64,000 nt of DNA from positions 1,488,001 to 1,552,000 of the forward strand of contig NZ_CP035283.1 of NCBI RefSeq assembly GCF_004103755.1, given 5' to 3'. The notes below the pieces were generated by a model. The model did not search any database. It saw nothing but the letters and a program-made list of their open reading frames with translations, and was not told the DNA's origin. Below, in pieces: positions 8,051-17,448 of the stretch (its first letter is position 1; each line of letters opens with the position of its first letter). A program made the translations under genes and the position numbers. The DNA is from Caproiciproducens sp. NJN-50. Its GTDB lineage: Bacteria; Bacillota; Clostridia; Oscillospirales; Acutalibacteraceae.

Positions 8051-10690
8051 ATGAAATGGACAGGATTAAATGAACTGCGTGAAATTTTTCTATCGTATTT
8101 TGAATCGAAGGGACATCTGCGGCTCCCCAGCTTTCCGCTGATTCCCAAAGATGACAACAGCCTGCTTCTGATCAATTCCGGCATGGCACCGATGAAAAAG
8201 TATTTCACCGGAGAGGTGACGCCTCCGCGCAAGCGCGTGACGACCTGTCAAAAATGCATCCGCACGCCGGACATCGAGCGCGTCGGAATCACGGCGCGGC
8301 ACGGTACCTTTTTTGAAATGCTGGGCAACTTTTCCTTCGGAGACTATTTCAAGCATGAGGCGATCCCGTGGGCGTGGGAATTCTGCACGAAGGTGCTCGA
8401 ACTGCCGGTCGACAAACTCTGGGTGACGATCTACCTCGACGACGACGAGGCGTATGACATCTGGGTCAACGAGGTGGGCGTCGACCCGAAGCATATCGTC
8501 CGGCTCGGCAAGGAGGACAACTTCTGGGAACACGGTTCCGGTCCGTGCGGCCCCTGCTCCGAAATCTATTTCGACCGCGGCGAGCAGTACGGCTGCGGCA
8601 AGCCGACCTGCGGCGTCGGCTGTGACTGCGACCGGTATGTCGAGTTCTGGAATGTTGTGTTTTCCCAGTTCGACAGCGACGGAAAGGGCAATTATCCGCC
8701 GATGGAACATCCGAACATCGACACCGGCATGGGCCTCGAGCGTCTGGCCTGCATCATGCAGGGAGTGGATAATCTGTTTCTGGTCGACACCGTTCAGAAT
8801 ATCATGAAGCATATCTGCAAAATAACGGGTGTGAATTACGGAGACGACCAGAAAAAGGATGTTTCCCTGCGGGTTATTACCGACCATATCCGCAGCACGG
8901 TGTTCATGATCGGCGACGGCGTGATGCCGTCGAATGAGGGGCGCGGCTATGTTCTTCGCCGTTTGCTGCGCAGGGCGGCGCGGCACGGCCGTTTACTTGG
9001 CGTTCATGACACGTTCCTGTGGCAGGTGGCGGACACCGTCATTGCGGAAAACTGTGGCGCGTATCCGGAACTTGCCGAAAAACGCGACATGATCGTAAAG
9101 CTTCTGCGCGTCGAGGAGGAGAGCTTCTCCAAGACCGTCGACCAGGGCCTTTCTCTGGTAAACGGGTATCTGGATGAAACGGTCAAAGCCGGAAGCAAAG
9201 TTTTCTCCGGCGCGGAGGCGTTCCTGCTCAGCGACACCTACGGGTTCCCAATCGACCTGACCAAGGAAATCGCGGCGGAGCGCGGCTTGGCGGTGGATGA
9301 GGAAGAGTTTGCCCGCCTGATGAGCGAGCAGAAGGAGCGTGCGCGCGCGGCGCGCAAAAACGCCGGTGCGGACGCCTGGGCGGGGGAGAATAACGCTCTG
9401 GACGGCGTGCCGGAAACGGTATTTGCCGGTTACAAGACCATGGAGACGGAAGGAAGGGTCCTCGCCATCCTGAGCGACGGGGAGCCCTGTGAATCCGCGA
9501 CGGCCGGGGACGAGGTCGCCGTGATTCTTGATAAAACCTCTTTCTATGCCGAAAGCGGCGGGCAGGTGGGAGACACCGGCACGCTGGAATCCGACGGAGC
9601 GGTCCTGACGGTGACCGGCACGACGAAAAACCGTGCAAAGAATTTTTTGCATCGTGCGGTTGTCACGGCCGGGGAACTCCACGTGGGCGATATGGTCAAG
9701 ACATCGGTGGACGCAAAGCGCAGGCTGGCGGTCATGCGCAATCACACGTCCGCACATCTGCTGCAGGCGGCGCTTCGAAGAGTCCTCGGCACGCACGTGG
9801 AGCAGGCGGGCCAGTTGGTCGACGAACACCGCGTCCGGTTCGACTTCACACATTTCTCGGCACTGACCGGAGAAGAACTGCGGCAGGTCGAGGCTCTTGT
9901 CAACCGCGAAATTCTGAGCGGCCTTTCTGTTGATTGCCGAGAGATGCCGATCGGGGAAGCGAAAAAGCTCGGTGCGATGGCGCTGTTCGGCGAAAAATAC
10001 GGGAACGTCGTCCGAGTGGTTTCCGCCGGGGATTTCTCCCGCGAGTTCTGCGGCGGCACCCATATGGACAACACCGCGAAAATCGGGCTGTTCAAGATCA
10101 TTTCGGAAAGCGGCATTGCGGCGGGCGTACGCCGCATCGAGGCCGTGACGGGCACGAATGTCCTCGCGTATCTCGATGAGACGGAGGGCGGGCTGCGTCG
10201 GGCCGCAGCGGCGCTGAAAGTGAATAATCCGGCCGAACTCGCTCAGAGGGCGGAGCAGGTCGCCTCGGAGCTCAAGGAGAAGGACCGCGAGATCGAATCG
10301 CTGAACGGCAAGCTGGCGTCGATGCGGATGGAAAGCCTGTTCGCGGGCGCGAAAGATATAGGGGGCGTGCGGCTCATCACGGCAAAGCTGGAAGGCGCGG
10401 ACGCGGAAGCCCTCCGCCTGATGTGCGACCGCGTCAAGGAACACGCGCCCGATCTGGTCGCCGTGCTGGCGGGGGCGGAGAACGGCAGGGCCAACATCGC
10501 CGTCGCCTGCGCGCCGGAGGCGCAGAAAAAAGGCGCCCACGCCGGAAAGATCGTGAAGGAAGTAGCCTCGCTCGCAGGAGGCGGCGGGGGAGGCAGGCCG
10601 GACAGCGCCATGGCGGGCACCAAACACCCGGAAAAGCTGGACGAGGCGTTGGCTGCGGCTCAAAAAATTGTTGCCAATATGATAAAATAA
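8051..10690 (+). CDS. alaS: Alanyl-tRNA synthetase
   Basis: Class II synthetase that charges tRNA-Ala. At 879 residues it is a full-length enzyme. Domains in order are: catalytic core (residues 1-240) with motif 2 around RHGTFFEMLGNFSFGDYF and the Cys-rich CGKPTCGVGCDCDRY region; tRNA-recognition domain; editing domain with HTSAHLLQAAL and EFCGGTHMDN, which carry the zinc ligands HxxxH and CxxxH; and the C-Ala dimerisation/DHHA1 domain ending in GGGGGGRPDSAMAG. It follows its own T-box leader. Confidence 0.98.
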   Translation: MKWTGLNELREIFLSYFESKGHLRLPSFPLIPKDDNSLLLINSGMAPMKKYFTGEVTPPRKRVTTCQKCIRTPDIERVGITARHGTFFEMLGNFSFGDYFKHEAIPWAWEFCTKVLELPVDKLWVTIYLDDDEAYDIWVNEVGVDPKHIVRLGKEDNFWEHGSGPCGPCSEIYFDRGEQYGCGKPTCGVGCDCDRYVEFWNVVFSQFDSDGKGNYPPMEHPNIDTGMGLERLACIMQGVDNLFLVDTVQNIMKHICKITGVNYGDDQKKDVSLRVITDHIRSTVFMIGDGVMPSNEGRGYVLRRLLRRAARHGRLLGVHDTFLWQVADTVIAENCGAYPELAEKRDMIVKLLRVEEESFSKTVDQGLSLVNGYLDETVKAGSKVFSGAEAFLLSDTYGFPIDLTKEIAAERGLAVDEEEFARLMSEQKERARAARKNAGADAWAGENNALDGVPETVFAGYKTMETEGRVLAILSDGEPCESATAGDEVAVILDKTSFYAESGGQVGDTGTLESDGAVLTVTGTTKNRAKNFLHRAVVTAGELHVGDMVKTSVDAKRRLAVMRNHTSAHLLQAALRRVLGTHVEQAGQLVDEHRVRFDFTHFSALTGEELRQVEALVNREILSGLSVDCREMPIGEAKKLGAMALFGEKYGNVVRVVSAGDFSREFCGGTHMDNTAKIGLFKIISESGIAAGVRRIEAVTGTNVLAYLDETEGGLRRAAAALKVNNPAELAQRAEQVASELKEKDREIESLNGKLASMRMESLFAGAKDIGGVRLITAKLEGADAEALRLMCDRVKEHAPDLVAVLAGAENGRANIAVACAPEAQKKGAHAGKIVKEVASLAGGGGGGRPDSAMAGTKHPEKLDEALAAAQKIVANMIK

Positions 10691-10734
10691 GTTTATAATA
10701 AATTTTCGGAATCTGATGCAAAGGAGGATTTGCC

Positions 10735-11073
10735 TTGGATTGTGTATTCTGCAAAATTGCTGCGGGAGAAATCCCGTGTAAAAAGATTTACGAGGACGAT
10801 CGGATTTTAGCTTTTTATGACCTGGAACCACAGGCGCCGGTTCATATCCTTTTGATTCCTAAAAATCACATTGGCTCCGTCGCTGAAATCACGCCGGAAA
10901 ACAGTGCCGTTGTTGCCCATATCTACGAAGTCGCGGCCCGGCTTGCAAAGGAAAACAAGCTGGACGGCGGGTTCCGCGTTGTCTGCAACACAGGCGCGGA
11001 CGGCGGCCAGTCGGTGCCGCATCTGCATTTTCATCTGCTGGGCGGGCGCTCGATGAAATGGCCTCCGGGCTGA
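10735..11073 (+). CDS. HIT-family (histidine triad) protein
   Basis: 112-residue HINT-type nucleotide-binding protein. The catalytic triad HLHFHLLGG is near the C-terminus, and the N-terminal CVFCKIAAGEIP with two cysteines is typical of zinc-containing HINT proteins. These enzymes hydrolyse AMP-lysine or aminoacyl-adenylates. The start is a TTG at 10735 preceded by AAAGGAGG. The position directly behind alaS fits a role in clearing aminoacyl-AMP, but that link is inferred. Confidence 0.94.
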   Translation: MDCVFCKIAAGEIPCKKIYEDDRILAFYDLEPQAPVHILLIPKNHIGSVAEITPENSAVVAHIYEVAARLAKENKLDGGFRVVCNTGADGGQSVPHLHFHLLGGRSMKWPPG

Positions 11074-11109
11074 AAGCGTCAGTTTATTTTGAAAGGTCGA
11101 TCTTGTGCC

Positions 11110-11652
11110 ATGAGTGAAAAGTACTACCATATGACGATCGCGGGATGCGAACGCGATCTGCCGATCTGCCCGATCGACGAGCACCTCGACATAGCGGGCT
11201 TTATTATGCTCGGAGATGTGGAGATCACGGAAAAATCCGCGGCGGCGCTGCTTGAAAGATGCCCGGAGCACGACGTGGTCGTGACCGCGGAAACCAAGGG
11301 AATCCCGCTTTGCTATGAAATGGCCCGGCAGGGATGCGGCAAATATGTCGTGGCCCGCAAAGGCGTGAAAGCGTACATGAGAAATCCAATTTCAGTGGAA
11401 GTCAAATCCATCACGACAGATCATGTTCAGAAGCTTTTCCTCTCGGAGGAAGACGAAAAAGTGATGCGCGGCAAACGCGTCCTGATTGTGGATGACGTCA
11501 TCAGCACGGGGGAATCCCTCGCTGCGATGGAAAAGCTGGTGGACCTGTACGGCGGCAGGATCGTCGGCCGGGCCTGCGTGCTCGCGGAAGGCGACGCGAA
11601 GGACCGCAAGGACATCGTTTATCTGCAGCCTTTGCCGCTGTTTTTTAAGTAG
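11110..11652 (+). CDS. Phosphoribosyltransferase-family protein (adenine PRTase-like)
   Basis: 180-residue type I phosphoribosyltransferase. The PRPP-binding loop RVLIVDDVISTGESLAAME is clear, and the N-terminal DVVVTAETKGIPLCYEMARQ and KYVVARKGVKAYM resemble adenine phosphoribosyltransferase, including the flexible loop region. It probably salvages a purine base. ATG 11110 was chosen; an upstream in-frame TTG at 11089 lacks its own SD. Unlike canonical APRT, the N-terminus is shorter and the base specificity is unproven. Confidence 0.8.
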   Translation: MSEKYYHMTIAGCERDLPICPIDEHLDIAGFIMLGDVEITEKSAAALLERCPEHDVVVTAETKGIPLCYEMARQGCGKYVVARKGVKAYMRNPISVEVKSITTDHVQKLFLSEEDEKVMRGKRVLIVDDVISTGESLAAMEKLVDLYGGRIVGRACVLAEGDAKDRKDIVYLQPLPLFFK

Positions 11653-11675
11653 GCAGCCTTTTTGGGGGAGATTAT

Positions 11676-13904
11676 ATGAGACGGCCGCTGGTGTTGGTGG
11701 GATTTTGCTATCTGCTGACGCTGGCGGCCGCGGTTTATCTGGGCGCCGAAAATTCGTATTATTTATTTTGGTGTTGCATTGCATTTTTCGCATTGTCTGT
11801 CTCCATTCGAAAAATGCGTGAAGTCATGGTGTTCCCTGCGGCGTTTCTGACGGCGGCGGTTGCATTTGGCTGCTTTGCGGGTTATTCCCGGGCGGCGGTC
11901 GAGCCGCCCCGTGTGTTGGACGGGGCGGATGCGGAAGTAAAGGGCACGGTCTGTGAGCTGCCGTATTCGCAGTACGGGCGGTGGTATTATGTGGTCAGAC
12001 TTGATTCGGTTTCGGTGCCGGGCACGCCGCAGAAGTTTAAAATCCGTCTGTCCTCGCAGAATGAGCTTTCCGTCGGCCCTTATTCCCGCATCAGCTGCAA
12101 AGTGCACTTCTTTCGTCCGCAGGGAGGGGAGGGCTACAGTTCCGAGTCTTATTATGAGTCCCGGGGAATCCGGATGTTTGCTTATCTTTCCGGGCCCGGG
12201 AGGGTCTCCGTCATGCCGCCCGGTTCGAAACCTCCGTATTATTATGCCCTTCTGCTTCGTCAGGCGATGATTTCCTCCGTGGATTCGATGCTTCCGCAGC
12301 AGGAGGCATCCAGCCTGATCCGGGGAATGCTGCTCGGAGATAAAACTTCTTTGGGGACGGAGACGGAGGAAGATTTCCGTTCCGCCGGTGTTTCCCATCT
12401 GCTCGCCGTTTCCGGCCTTCATATGGCGACGATCGCCCAACTTTTGTTTCTGCTGTTTGGTCTTCTTCGGATTCCGAAACGGCGCTCCGCCCCGATCGCC
12501 GGAGCCGGAATTCTTTGTTTTATGGCGGTAACGGGTTTTGTCCCTTCCGTGGTGCGGAGCGGCATCATGTGTCTACTCTGCCTGGCGGCGCCTCTGATGT
12601 CCCGCCGTGCCGATCCGCTCAATTCACTTGGAGCGGCGGTTTTAATCCTTTGCCTGCCGAATCCGTATGCGGCTGCGGATGTGGGATTGCTGTTGTCCTT
12701 CTCAGCCACGCTGGGCCTCATTCTGTTTGCGGGGCCGATTCAGAACTGGCTTGACGGGCGCTTGGACCGGCTCCGGCCGCTGCGGCGGCTGACGCGGGGC
12801 ATTGACGGGATCCTGGCGACGTCGGCGGCCGCGATTGTATCCACGCTGCCTGTGATGATTCTCTCGTTTGGAAGCGTTTCCCTGATCGCCCCGATTTCCA
12901 ACCTGCTGATGCTGGTTCCGGCTTCGCTGATGATTTCCCTGTCCGCAGTTGGGGCGGTAATCGGTCTGTTTGCTCCTCAGTCGTTTCTTCTGATGCCGTT
13001 TGCGCTTTCCGGGGGATTGCTTTCCAAATATCTGCTGACCTGTGCCAAACTGTTGGCGAGAGTGCCTTTCGCAAGCGTTTCGGCTTCCTACGGCTATATT
13101 TTTCTGTGGCTGGCCGGTTCCATTCTGCTGTTTGCGGCGGCCTTCTCCGCGCACGGAGGCCGGCGGCTGACTTTGACTGCGGGGATTCTTTCCGCAGTGA
13201 TGCTCGTCACGGGCATTCTGAGCTATGGAATCATCTCCCGCGGCGTGACCCGGATCGCCGCGCTCGACGTTGGAACGGGCCTTTCCGTGGCGGTTACCGA
13301 AAACGGACATTCCGCGGTGTTCGGATGCGGCGGGTACAATTCCAATAATATAAAAAAATATCTGTCCGGCAGAAATATCCGCAGCCTTGACGAACTGTGT
13401 CTTTTGACAAAAGACCATGAAGAGGACGTCAATTCCGCCGACTTGACAAAGCGGATTTCCGCAGATCATCTATCCATGCCGGAAGGCAGCCGGTATGACG
13501 GATTCGTTCAGGAGGCCGCAGCAGGTTCCAGATCGGATTTCTTAAAAGAAGATGCTTCATCGGAACAAGCATGGCAGAATATCGAAATCCAAAAGAGGAG
13601 CTGCAACGGCGGGATAGCCGTTCGAATGAAAGTCCAAAATGTTTCCGTCCTGTTGCTGCCGGCAGAAGCTGATGCCTCCGCGTTGCCTGAAAGCTGGCTG
13701 TCTCCGGATTTCCTGATCACGGACATGCTGCCTGGTGAAGCGGCGGGGCTTCATCCTCTTTGCACGATTCTGTCCATGGATGAGCAGGACCTTTGCAAGT
13801 TGCCGGCCCAGAATGGGAATCATACTTTCTGGACGGGCGGATTCGGGACAGTTGTGCTTGAACTGAGAGGGGACCGTATTTTATCGGTCGGGAGGGAATC
13901 ATAA
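11676..13904 (+). CDS. comEC: ComEC/Rec2 family DNA-uptake channel
   Basis: 742-residue polytopic membrane protein. Features in order are: N-terminal DUF4131-like region with two membrane helices and an OB-like extracytoplasmic part (about residues 1-180); the competence domain with LIRGMLLGDKTSL and FRSAGVSHLLAVSGLHM, hallmarks of ComEC; many membrane segments to about residue 510; and a soluble C-terminus. ComEC normally ends in a metallo-beta-lactamase-fold nuclease-like domain. Here DVGTG is kept, but the HxHxDH metal motif is replaced by a TKDHEEDVNSAD stretch, so the metal site looks lost. It touches holA (GAATCATAATG overlap). Confidence 0.9.
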   Translation: MRRPLVLVGFCYLLTLAAAVYLGAENSYYLFWCCIAFFALSVSIRKMREVMVFPAAFLTAAVAFGCFAGYSRAAVEPPRVLDGADAEVKGTVCELPYSQYGRWYYVVRLDSVSVPGTPQKFKIRLSSQNELSVGPYSRISCKVHFFRPQGGEGYSSESYYESRGIRMFAYLSGPGRVSVMPPGSKPPYYYALLLRQAMISSVDSMLPQQEASSLIRGMLLGDKTSLGTETEEDFRSAGVSHLLAVSGLHMATIAQLLFLLFGLLRIPKRRSAPIAGAGILCFMAVTGFVPSVVRSGIMCLLCLAAPLMSRRADPLNSLGAAVLILCLPNPYAAADVGLLLSFSATLGLILFAGPIQNWLDGRLDRLRPLRRLTRGIDGILATSAAAIVSTLPVMILSFGSVSLIAPISNLLMLVPASLMISLSAVGAVIGLFAPQSFLLMPFALSGGLLSKYLLTCAKLLARVPFASVSASYGYIFLWLAGSILLFAAAFSAHGGRRLTLTAGILSAVMLVTGILSYGIISRGVTRIAALDVGTGLSVAVTENGHSAVFGCGGYNSNNIKKYLSGRNIRSLDELCLLTKDHEEDVNSADLTKRISADHLSMPEGSRYDGFVQEAAAGSRSDFLKEDASSEQAWQNIEIQKRSCNGGIAVRMKVQNVSVLLLPAEADASALPESWLSPDFLITDMLPGEAAGLHPLCTILSMDEQDLCKLPAQNGNHTFWTGGFGTVVLELRGDRILSVGRES

Positions 13905-14956
13905 TGCCGGAAATCACGGAGGCCGAACTGAAAAAGCAAATCGAACAATCAAATTTTGCCGGACTGTATTTTTTGTATGGGGAAGAAAAATATCTGGTGT
14001 CGCACTACATGAAAAAGCTTTCGGAAAAAGCATCCGGGCGGCAGTTTACCGACTTCAACTTTCAAAAGTTCGACGGTGGGGAGACCGGAGCGGACCGGAT
14101 TGCGGAGGCCGCGCAGTCGCTTCCCTTTTTTGCGGAGCGGAAATGCGTGCTCGTTTCGGACCCCGATGCGGATTCGATGAAAACTGTGGAAGCGGAAAAA
14201 TGGAAAGAAATGATTATGTCACTTCCGGAAACGACAGTCCTGGTTGTTGCCCTTCCCAATTTGGAGGTGGATGAAAAGAAGGGGAAGAACTGGAAGAAGC
14301 TGATTGATCTGATGAAAAGCAATGGAAACGTTGTACGCTTCGGCAGGCGCACGGATGCTCAGCTCCAAAAACTCCTCTGCTCCGGCGCGCAGAAGCGCGG
14401 ATGCGTTCTATCGCCGCGCAATGCCGGCCGCCTTGTCGCCTGCTGCGGTTCCGACTTGACCGCGCTGTTCGGCGAATTGGAAAAGCTTTGCTCCTATGTC
14501 AAGCAGGGAGAAATCACGGAGCAGCTGATCGACGGGTTTGCTGTGAAAAATCTGGAAGCACGCGTTTTCGATCTTTCCAAGGCGGTACTTTCCGGTTCAG
14601 GCGACCGGGCCTATTCCATTTTGAATCTTCTTTTGGAGCAGGGGGAGGAACCGGTTGCAATCCTAGCGGTGCTTTCCTCGGCTTATCTTGACCTTTACCG
14701 TGTCCGGGCGTCGGTCCAGAGCGGCCTGAGCGCGACGGAGCCGGCGAAACACTTCGACTACGCCCGCAAGGAATTCCGCCTCAGGAATGCCGAACGCGAT
14801 GCGGGGCGCTACCCGGACGGAATGTTCCGTGGAAGCCTAAAAGAACTTCTCGCGGCGGACATTGCGCTGAAAAGTTCCCGCGGCGACCGGCGCATTGTGC
14901 TGGAAAAATTGATTGCCAGGCTTCTGATTCTGGCCGAAAGGGGAAAAACAGCTTGA
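13904..14956 (+). CDS. holA: DNA polymerase III delta subunit
   Basis: Clamp-loader subunit that opens the beta clamp during replication. The 350-residue protein has the family's start (FAGLYFLYGEEKYLVSHYMKK), the ARVFDLSKAVLSG region and the clamp-loader C-terminal helical domain around ALKSSRGDRRIVLEKLIARL. The Walker motifs are degenerate, as expected for delta. The comEC-holA order is common in Firmicutes. Its 3' end overlaps the next gene by 4 bases. Confidence 0.93.
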   Translation: MPEITEAELKKQIEQSNFAGLYFLYGEEKYLVSHYMKKLSEKASGRQFTDFNFQKFDGGETGADRIAEAAQSLPFFAERKCVLVSDPDADSMKTVEAEKWKEMIMSLPETTVLVVALPNLEVDEKKGKNWKKLIDLMKSNGNVVRFGRRTDAQLQKLLCSGAQKRGCVLSPRNAGRLVACCGSDLTALFGELEKLCSYVKQGEITEQLIDGFAVKNLEARVFDLSKAVLSGSGDRAYSILNLLLEQGEEPVAILAVLSSAYLDLYRVRASVQSGLSATEPAKHFDYARKEFRLRNAERDAGRYPDGMFRGSLKELLAADIALKSSRGDRRIVLEKLIARLLILAERGKTA

Positions 14957-15537
14957 TTCGCGTGAAGGAAGCGGTGATCGTAGAGGGAAAATATGATAAG
15001 ATCAAGCTGTCTTCCCTGATCGACGGCCTGATCCTGCAAACGAACGGATTCCGGATTTTCAAGGACCCGGATCAAATGGCGCTGATTCGCTCTCTGGCTG
15101 ATACCCGCGGCATCCTGATTTTGACGGACAGCGACGCAGCGGGATTTCTGATCCGCAATTACCTCTCCAGTTGCATCGCACCTGAAAAGATTCGCCATGC
15201 CTACATCCCGGATATTCTTGGAAAAGAAAAGAGAAAGCAAAAGCCTTCCCGCGAAGGGAAACTCGGTGTGGAAGGAGTGCCGGCGGAAATTTTAAAGCGG
15301 GCACTGCTGCGCGCGGGAGCCGGTGTGGAAGAGGAGCGGCTGCCTTTGGTGCGGCGGATCACGAAGGCGGATTTCTTTTTCTGCGGCTTATCCGGCGGTC
15401 CCTCAAGTTCAGAGAAGCGCGCCGCTCTGCTGAAGAGGCTTTCTCTTCCAGAGCATTTGTCCGCAAATGCTCTGCTGGAAGTGCTCAATGGAATCCTGAG
15501 CTATGAAGAATTTGCCCGGATTGCGGCGGAACTTTAA
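14953..15537 (+). CDS. rnmV: Ribonuclease M5-like Toprim protein (DUF4093)
   Basis: 194-residue protein with an N-terminal Toprim domain (EAVIVEGKYDK with the catalytic Glu, ILTDSDAAG with the DxD) and a DUF4093-type C-terminus. This is the RNase M5 architecture; that enzyme matures 5S rRNA in the cytosol. The start is TTG 14953, overlapping the holA stop, with AAAGGGG upstream. The central linker is basic (KEKRKQKPSREGK). It could also be another Toprim protein of the same group, but RNase M5 is the best fit. Confidence 0.8.
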   Translation: MIRVKEAVIVEGKYDKIKLSSLIDGLILQTNGFRIFKDPDQMALIRSLADTRGILILTDSDAAGFLIRNYLSSCIAPEKIRHAYIPDILGKEKRKQKPSREGKLGVEGVPAEILKRALLRAGAGVEEERLPLVRRITKADFFFCGLSGGPSSSEKRAALLKRLSLPEHLSANALLEVLNGILSYEEFARIAAEL

Positions 15538-15555
15538 AAAACCGGCGATTTTGTG

Positions 15556-15585
15556 TTGACAAGCCAGCTGCAAAGATGATATAAT
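15556..15585 (+). promoter_or_regulatory. Promoter of tRNA-Leu
   Basis: TTGACA (15556-15561), 18-base spacer, TATAAT (15580-15585), 12 bases before the tRNA 5' end. Confidence 0.85.
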
Positions 15586-15597
15586 ACCTCTTGCTGA

Positions 15598-15682
15598 GCG
15601 CGAGTGCTGGAATTGGCAGACAGGCACGTTTGAGGGGCGTGTGTTGTATGACGTACGGGTTCAAGTCCCGTCTCGCGCACCA
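15598..15682 (+). tRNA. tRNA-Leu (GAG)
   Basis: Acceptor arms GCGCGAG (15598-15604) and CTCGCGC (15672-15678) pair perfectly, and an encoded CCA ends at 15682. The anticodon loop TTGAGGG between CACGT and GCGTG gives anticodon GAG. A long variable arm and the T-arm GGTTCAAGTCC are present, as expected for a class II tRNA. Confidence 0.97.
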
Positions 15683-15686
15683 TATT

Positions 15687-15732
15687 AAACCCGGAAAGCG
15701 GCATAAATGCTGGCTTTTCGGGTTTCTTTTTT
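15687..15732 (+). terminator. Intrinsic terminator after tRNA-Leu
   Basis: AACCCGGAAAGC pairs with GCTTTTCGGGTT with one mismatch and is followed by TTTCTTTTTT. Confidence 0.85.
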
Positions 15733-15912
15733 GCATATTGACCCCAATGGGGTTTATTTGGGATTTACGGGGACAATTAATTTTAAGGTGCAATCAAACT
15801 TTTAGATCAAACCATGTGTCAGGGTTTGATCCGACGCATGACTTTTAACTTCTATTTGCAAATTATTATAACAACGCGCGGTTCAGAGGACTCTCCAATG
15901 TACATAAGACCA

Positions 15913-16818
15913 TTAAATCTCTATTTTTGTTAAAAAGGCTATGGTAGCATTCCCGAAAATTTGGACGCTGATGGGTTGTTTGTCTGAAATAGATACTTTA
16001 ACTGTCATGGTGCCCATTCTTCCGATCGCTTCGCCTTGAACTGCTTCAAATGAGAACTCATTTTTGGTATTGTCTGCAAACTCAAAATGAACAAGATATG
16101 CGCCGAGCGGCCCGTTAGCGTTACCGGTTACCGGGTCTTCCGGGATGCCGATAGCCGGTGCAAACATCCTTCCATGCACAAGCGGCTGCTTTTTGGTATC
16201 AAGTGTGAACACATAGTATCCGTTGCAGCCAATGGCATTGCTAATGCGAACCAGCGCGGATAAATCAGGGTTAAGATTTTGGAGCTGTTCAATTCGTCGA
16301 ATTCCAACCATTACTTTAGAATGCCCGGTCGATGCAATGGCAATTGGACAGGACGGCAAAAGCTGGTCAGCTTCCAATCCCAGCGCAGATAGAATTTGTT
16401 TTTGAAAGTCCGGGGGTAACGGTTCGTCAATTTGGATTTTTCCTTGCGTCATAGCAATCCGGTAATCATCACCTTCCCGATAAATATCCACAGGTAATAT
16501 CCCGGCGCCTGTTTTTTGCAAAACGCGAGTATGACCTTGCATATGTTTTTCCAATGCATTTGCATAGTGTGCCGCGATTGTTGCGTGTCCGCAAATCGGG
16601 ACTTCCTTGGTTGGCGTGAAAAAGCGTACAAGCATATCATAGCCCCTGTGCTTTTCCGTAATGATAAACGCGGTTTCCGAATTGTTAAGTTCTCTGGCGA
16701 TCTGCTGCATTTCCAAATCGGATAATCCGTCTGCATTTGTAACGACACCGGCCGGATTTCCGGTAAAACGTTTTTTTGTAAAAGCATCAATTTGATATAT
16801 GTGATAGACTTTTTTCAT
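15913..16818 (-). CDS. PhzF-family isomerase-like protein
   Basis: 301-residue protein of the PhzF / diaminopimelate-epimerase-like fold. The N-terminal YQIDAFTKKRFTGNPAGV, the ELNNSETAFI segment with the catalytic-type Glu, ICGHATIAAHYA and the C-terminal DPVTGNANGPLGAYLV are all diagnostic. Real substrates of most PhzF relatives are unknown. ATG 16818 is preferred over 16827, because the SD AGGAG (complement of 16828-16832) abuts the latter and sits 9 bases from the former. It is divergent from an HxlR regulator gene, which probably controls it. Confidence 0.92.
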   Translation of the reverse strand: MKKVYHIYQIDAFTKKRFTGNPAGVVTNADGLSDLEMQQIARELNNSETAFIITEKHRGYDMLVRFFTPTKEVPICGHATIAAHYANALEKHMQGHTRVLQKTGAGILPVDIYREGDDYRIAMTQGKIQIDEPLPPDFQKQILSALGLEADQLLPSCPIAIASTGHSKVMVGIRRIEQLQNLNPDLSALVRISNAIGCNGYYVFTLDTKKQPLVHGRMFAPAIGIPEDPVTGNANGPLGAYLVHFEFADNTKNEFSFEAVQGEAIGRMGTMTVKVSISDKQPISVQIFGNATIAFLTKIEI

Positions 16819-16938
16819 AATACACATCTCCTATTAAATTTTGTCTTATCATATCAATTATACAATTTCAATATTTATACGCAAGAATGTACTTTGGGGT
16901 TCGTTGCTAACTACGGGGTAAGAATAAGGAGAATCCAG

Positions 16939-17280
16939 ATGGCGGATAATAGTTTTCCAAATCAGACAGAGCGAAAAAAAGACTTTACCTGCTCCATCGG
17001 TTTTGCAATAACCGTAATCGGGAGTAAGTGGAGAGCCGTCATATTATGGCACATTATAAAGGGTTCCCCTGTGCGATACGGCGCATTGAAATTAAAAGTG
17101 CCTGGAATAAGTCATAAAGTGTTCACGGAAGAGCTAAAACATTTAAAAGCTGACCATCTGATTGAAAGGAAGGTGTATCCAACGATACCGCCCAAGGTCG
17201 AATACAGTATCACGGAATTGGGTCTGTCTTTAGAGCCCGCCTTAAAAGAATTGTGTAATTGGGGCAAAAAATACATGTAA
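16939..17280 (+). CDS. HxlR-family transcriptional regulator
   Basis: 113-residue winged-helix MarR/HxlR-type DNA-binding protein. FTCSIGFAITVIGSKWRAVI near the N-terminus, with the conserved Cys used for redox or electrophile sensing in this family, is followed by RYGALKLKVPGISHKVFTEELKHL (recognition helix) and YPTIPPKVEYSITELGLSL (wing). The SD AAGGAG is at 16927. It lies divergently next to phzF, the usual arrangement of HxlR regulators and their targets; control of phzF is inferred. Confidence 0.93.
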   Translation: MADNSFPNQTERKKDFTCSIGFAITVIGSKWRAVILWHIIKGSPVRYGALKLKVPGISHKVFTEELKHLKADHLIERKVYPTIPPKVEYSITELGLSLEPALKELCNWGKKYM

Positions 17281-17397
17281 AATCTGCTTGTCACAAGCAT
17301 GTGAATATTGAAATCCCACTATTTTGAAAGAGGGAGATTATAAGCGTAAACGGAAGCGATGGCAAATGCTTTTTTGACCGGATATGCCATTGAAAAA

Positions 17398-17430
17398 CCC
17401 GAAAGGCCGAACGAATGTCGGCCCTTCGGG
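17398..17430 (-). terminator. Intrinsic terminator, minus-strand direction
   Basis: CCCGAAAGGCCGA and TCGGCCCTTCGGG form a stem with a 7-base loop. On the minus strand the stem is followed by TTTTTC, so it would stop leftward transcripts coming from the 17.45-17.8 kb remnant. Confidence 0.65.
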
Positions 17431-17448
17431 CTGATGTAACAGATGATA

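Noticed and set aside
7805..8054. Short plus-strand frames inside the alaS leader (63-74 codons)
   Set aside because: They overlap T-box elements and terminator, have no SD, and encode no recognisable peptide.
8993..10831. 612-codon open frame on the minus strand
   Set aside because: Antisense to alaS, no recognisable domain, composition typical of complement shadowing.
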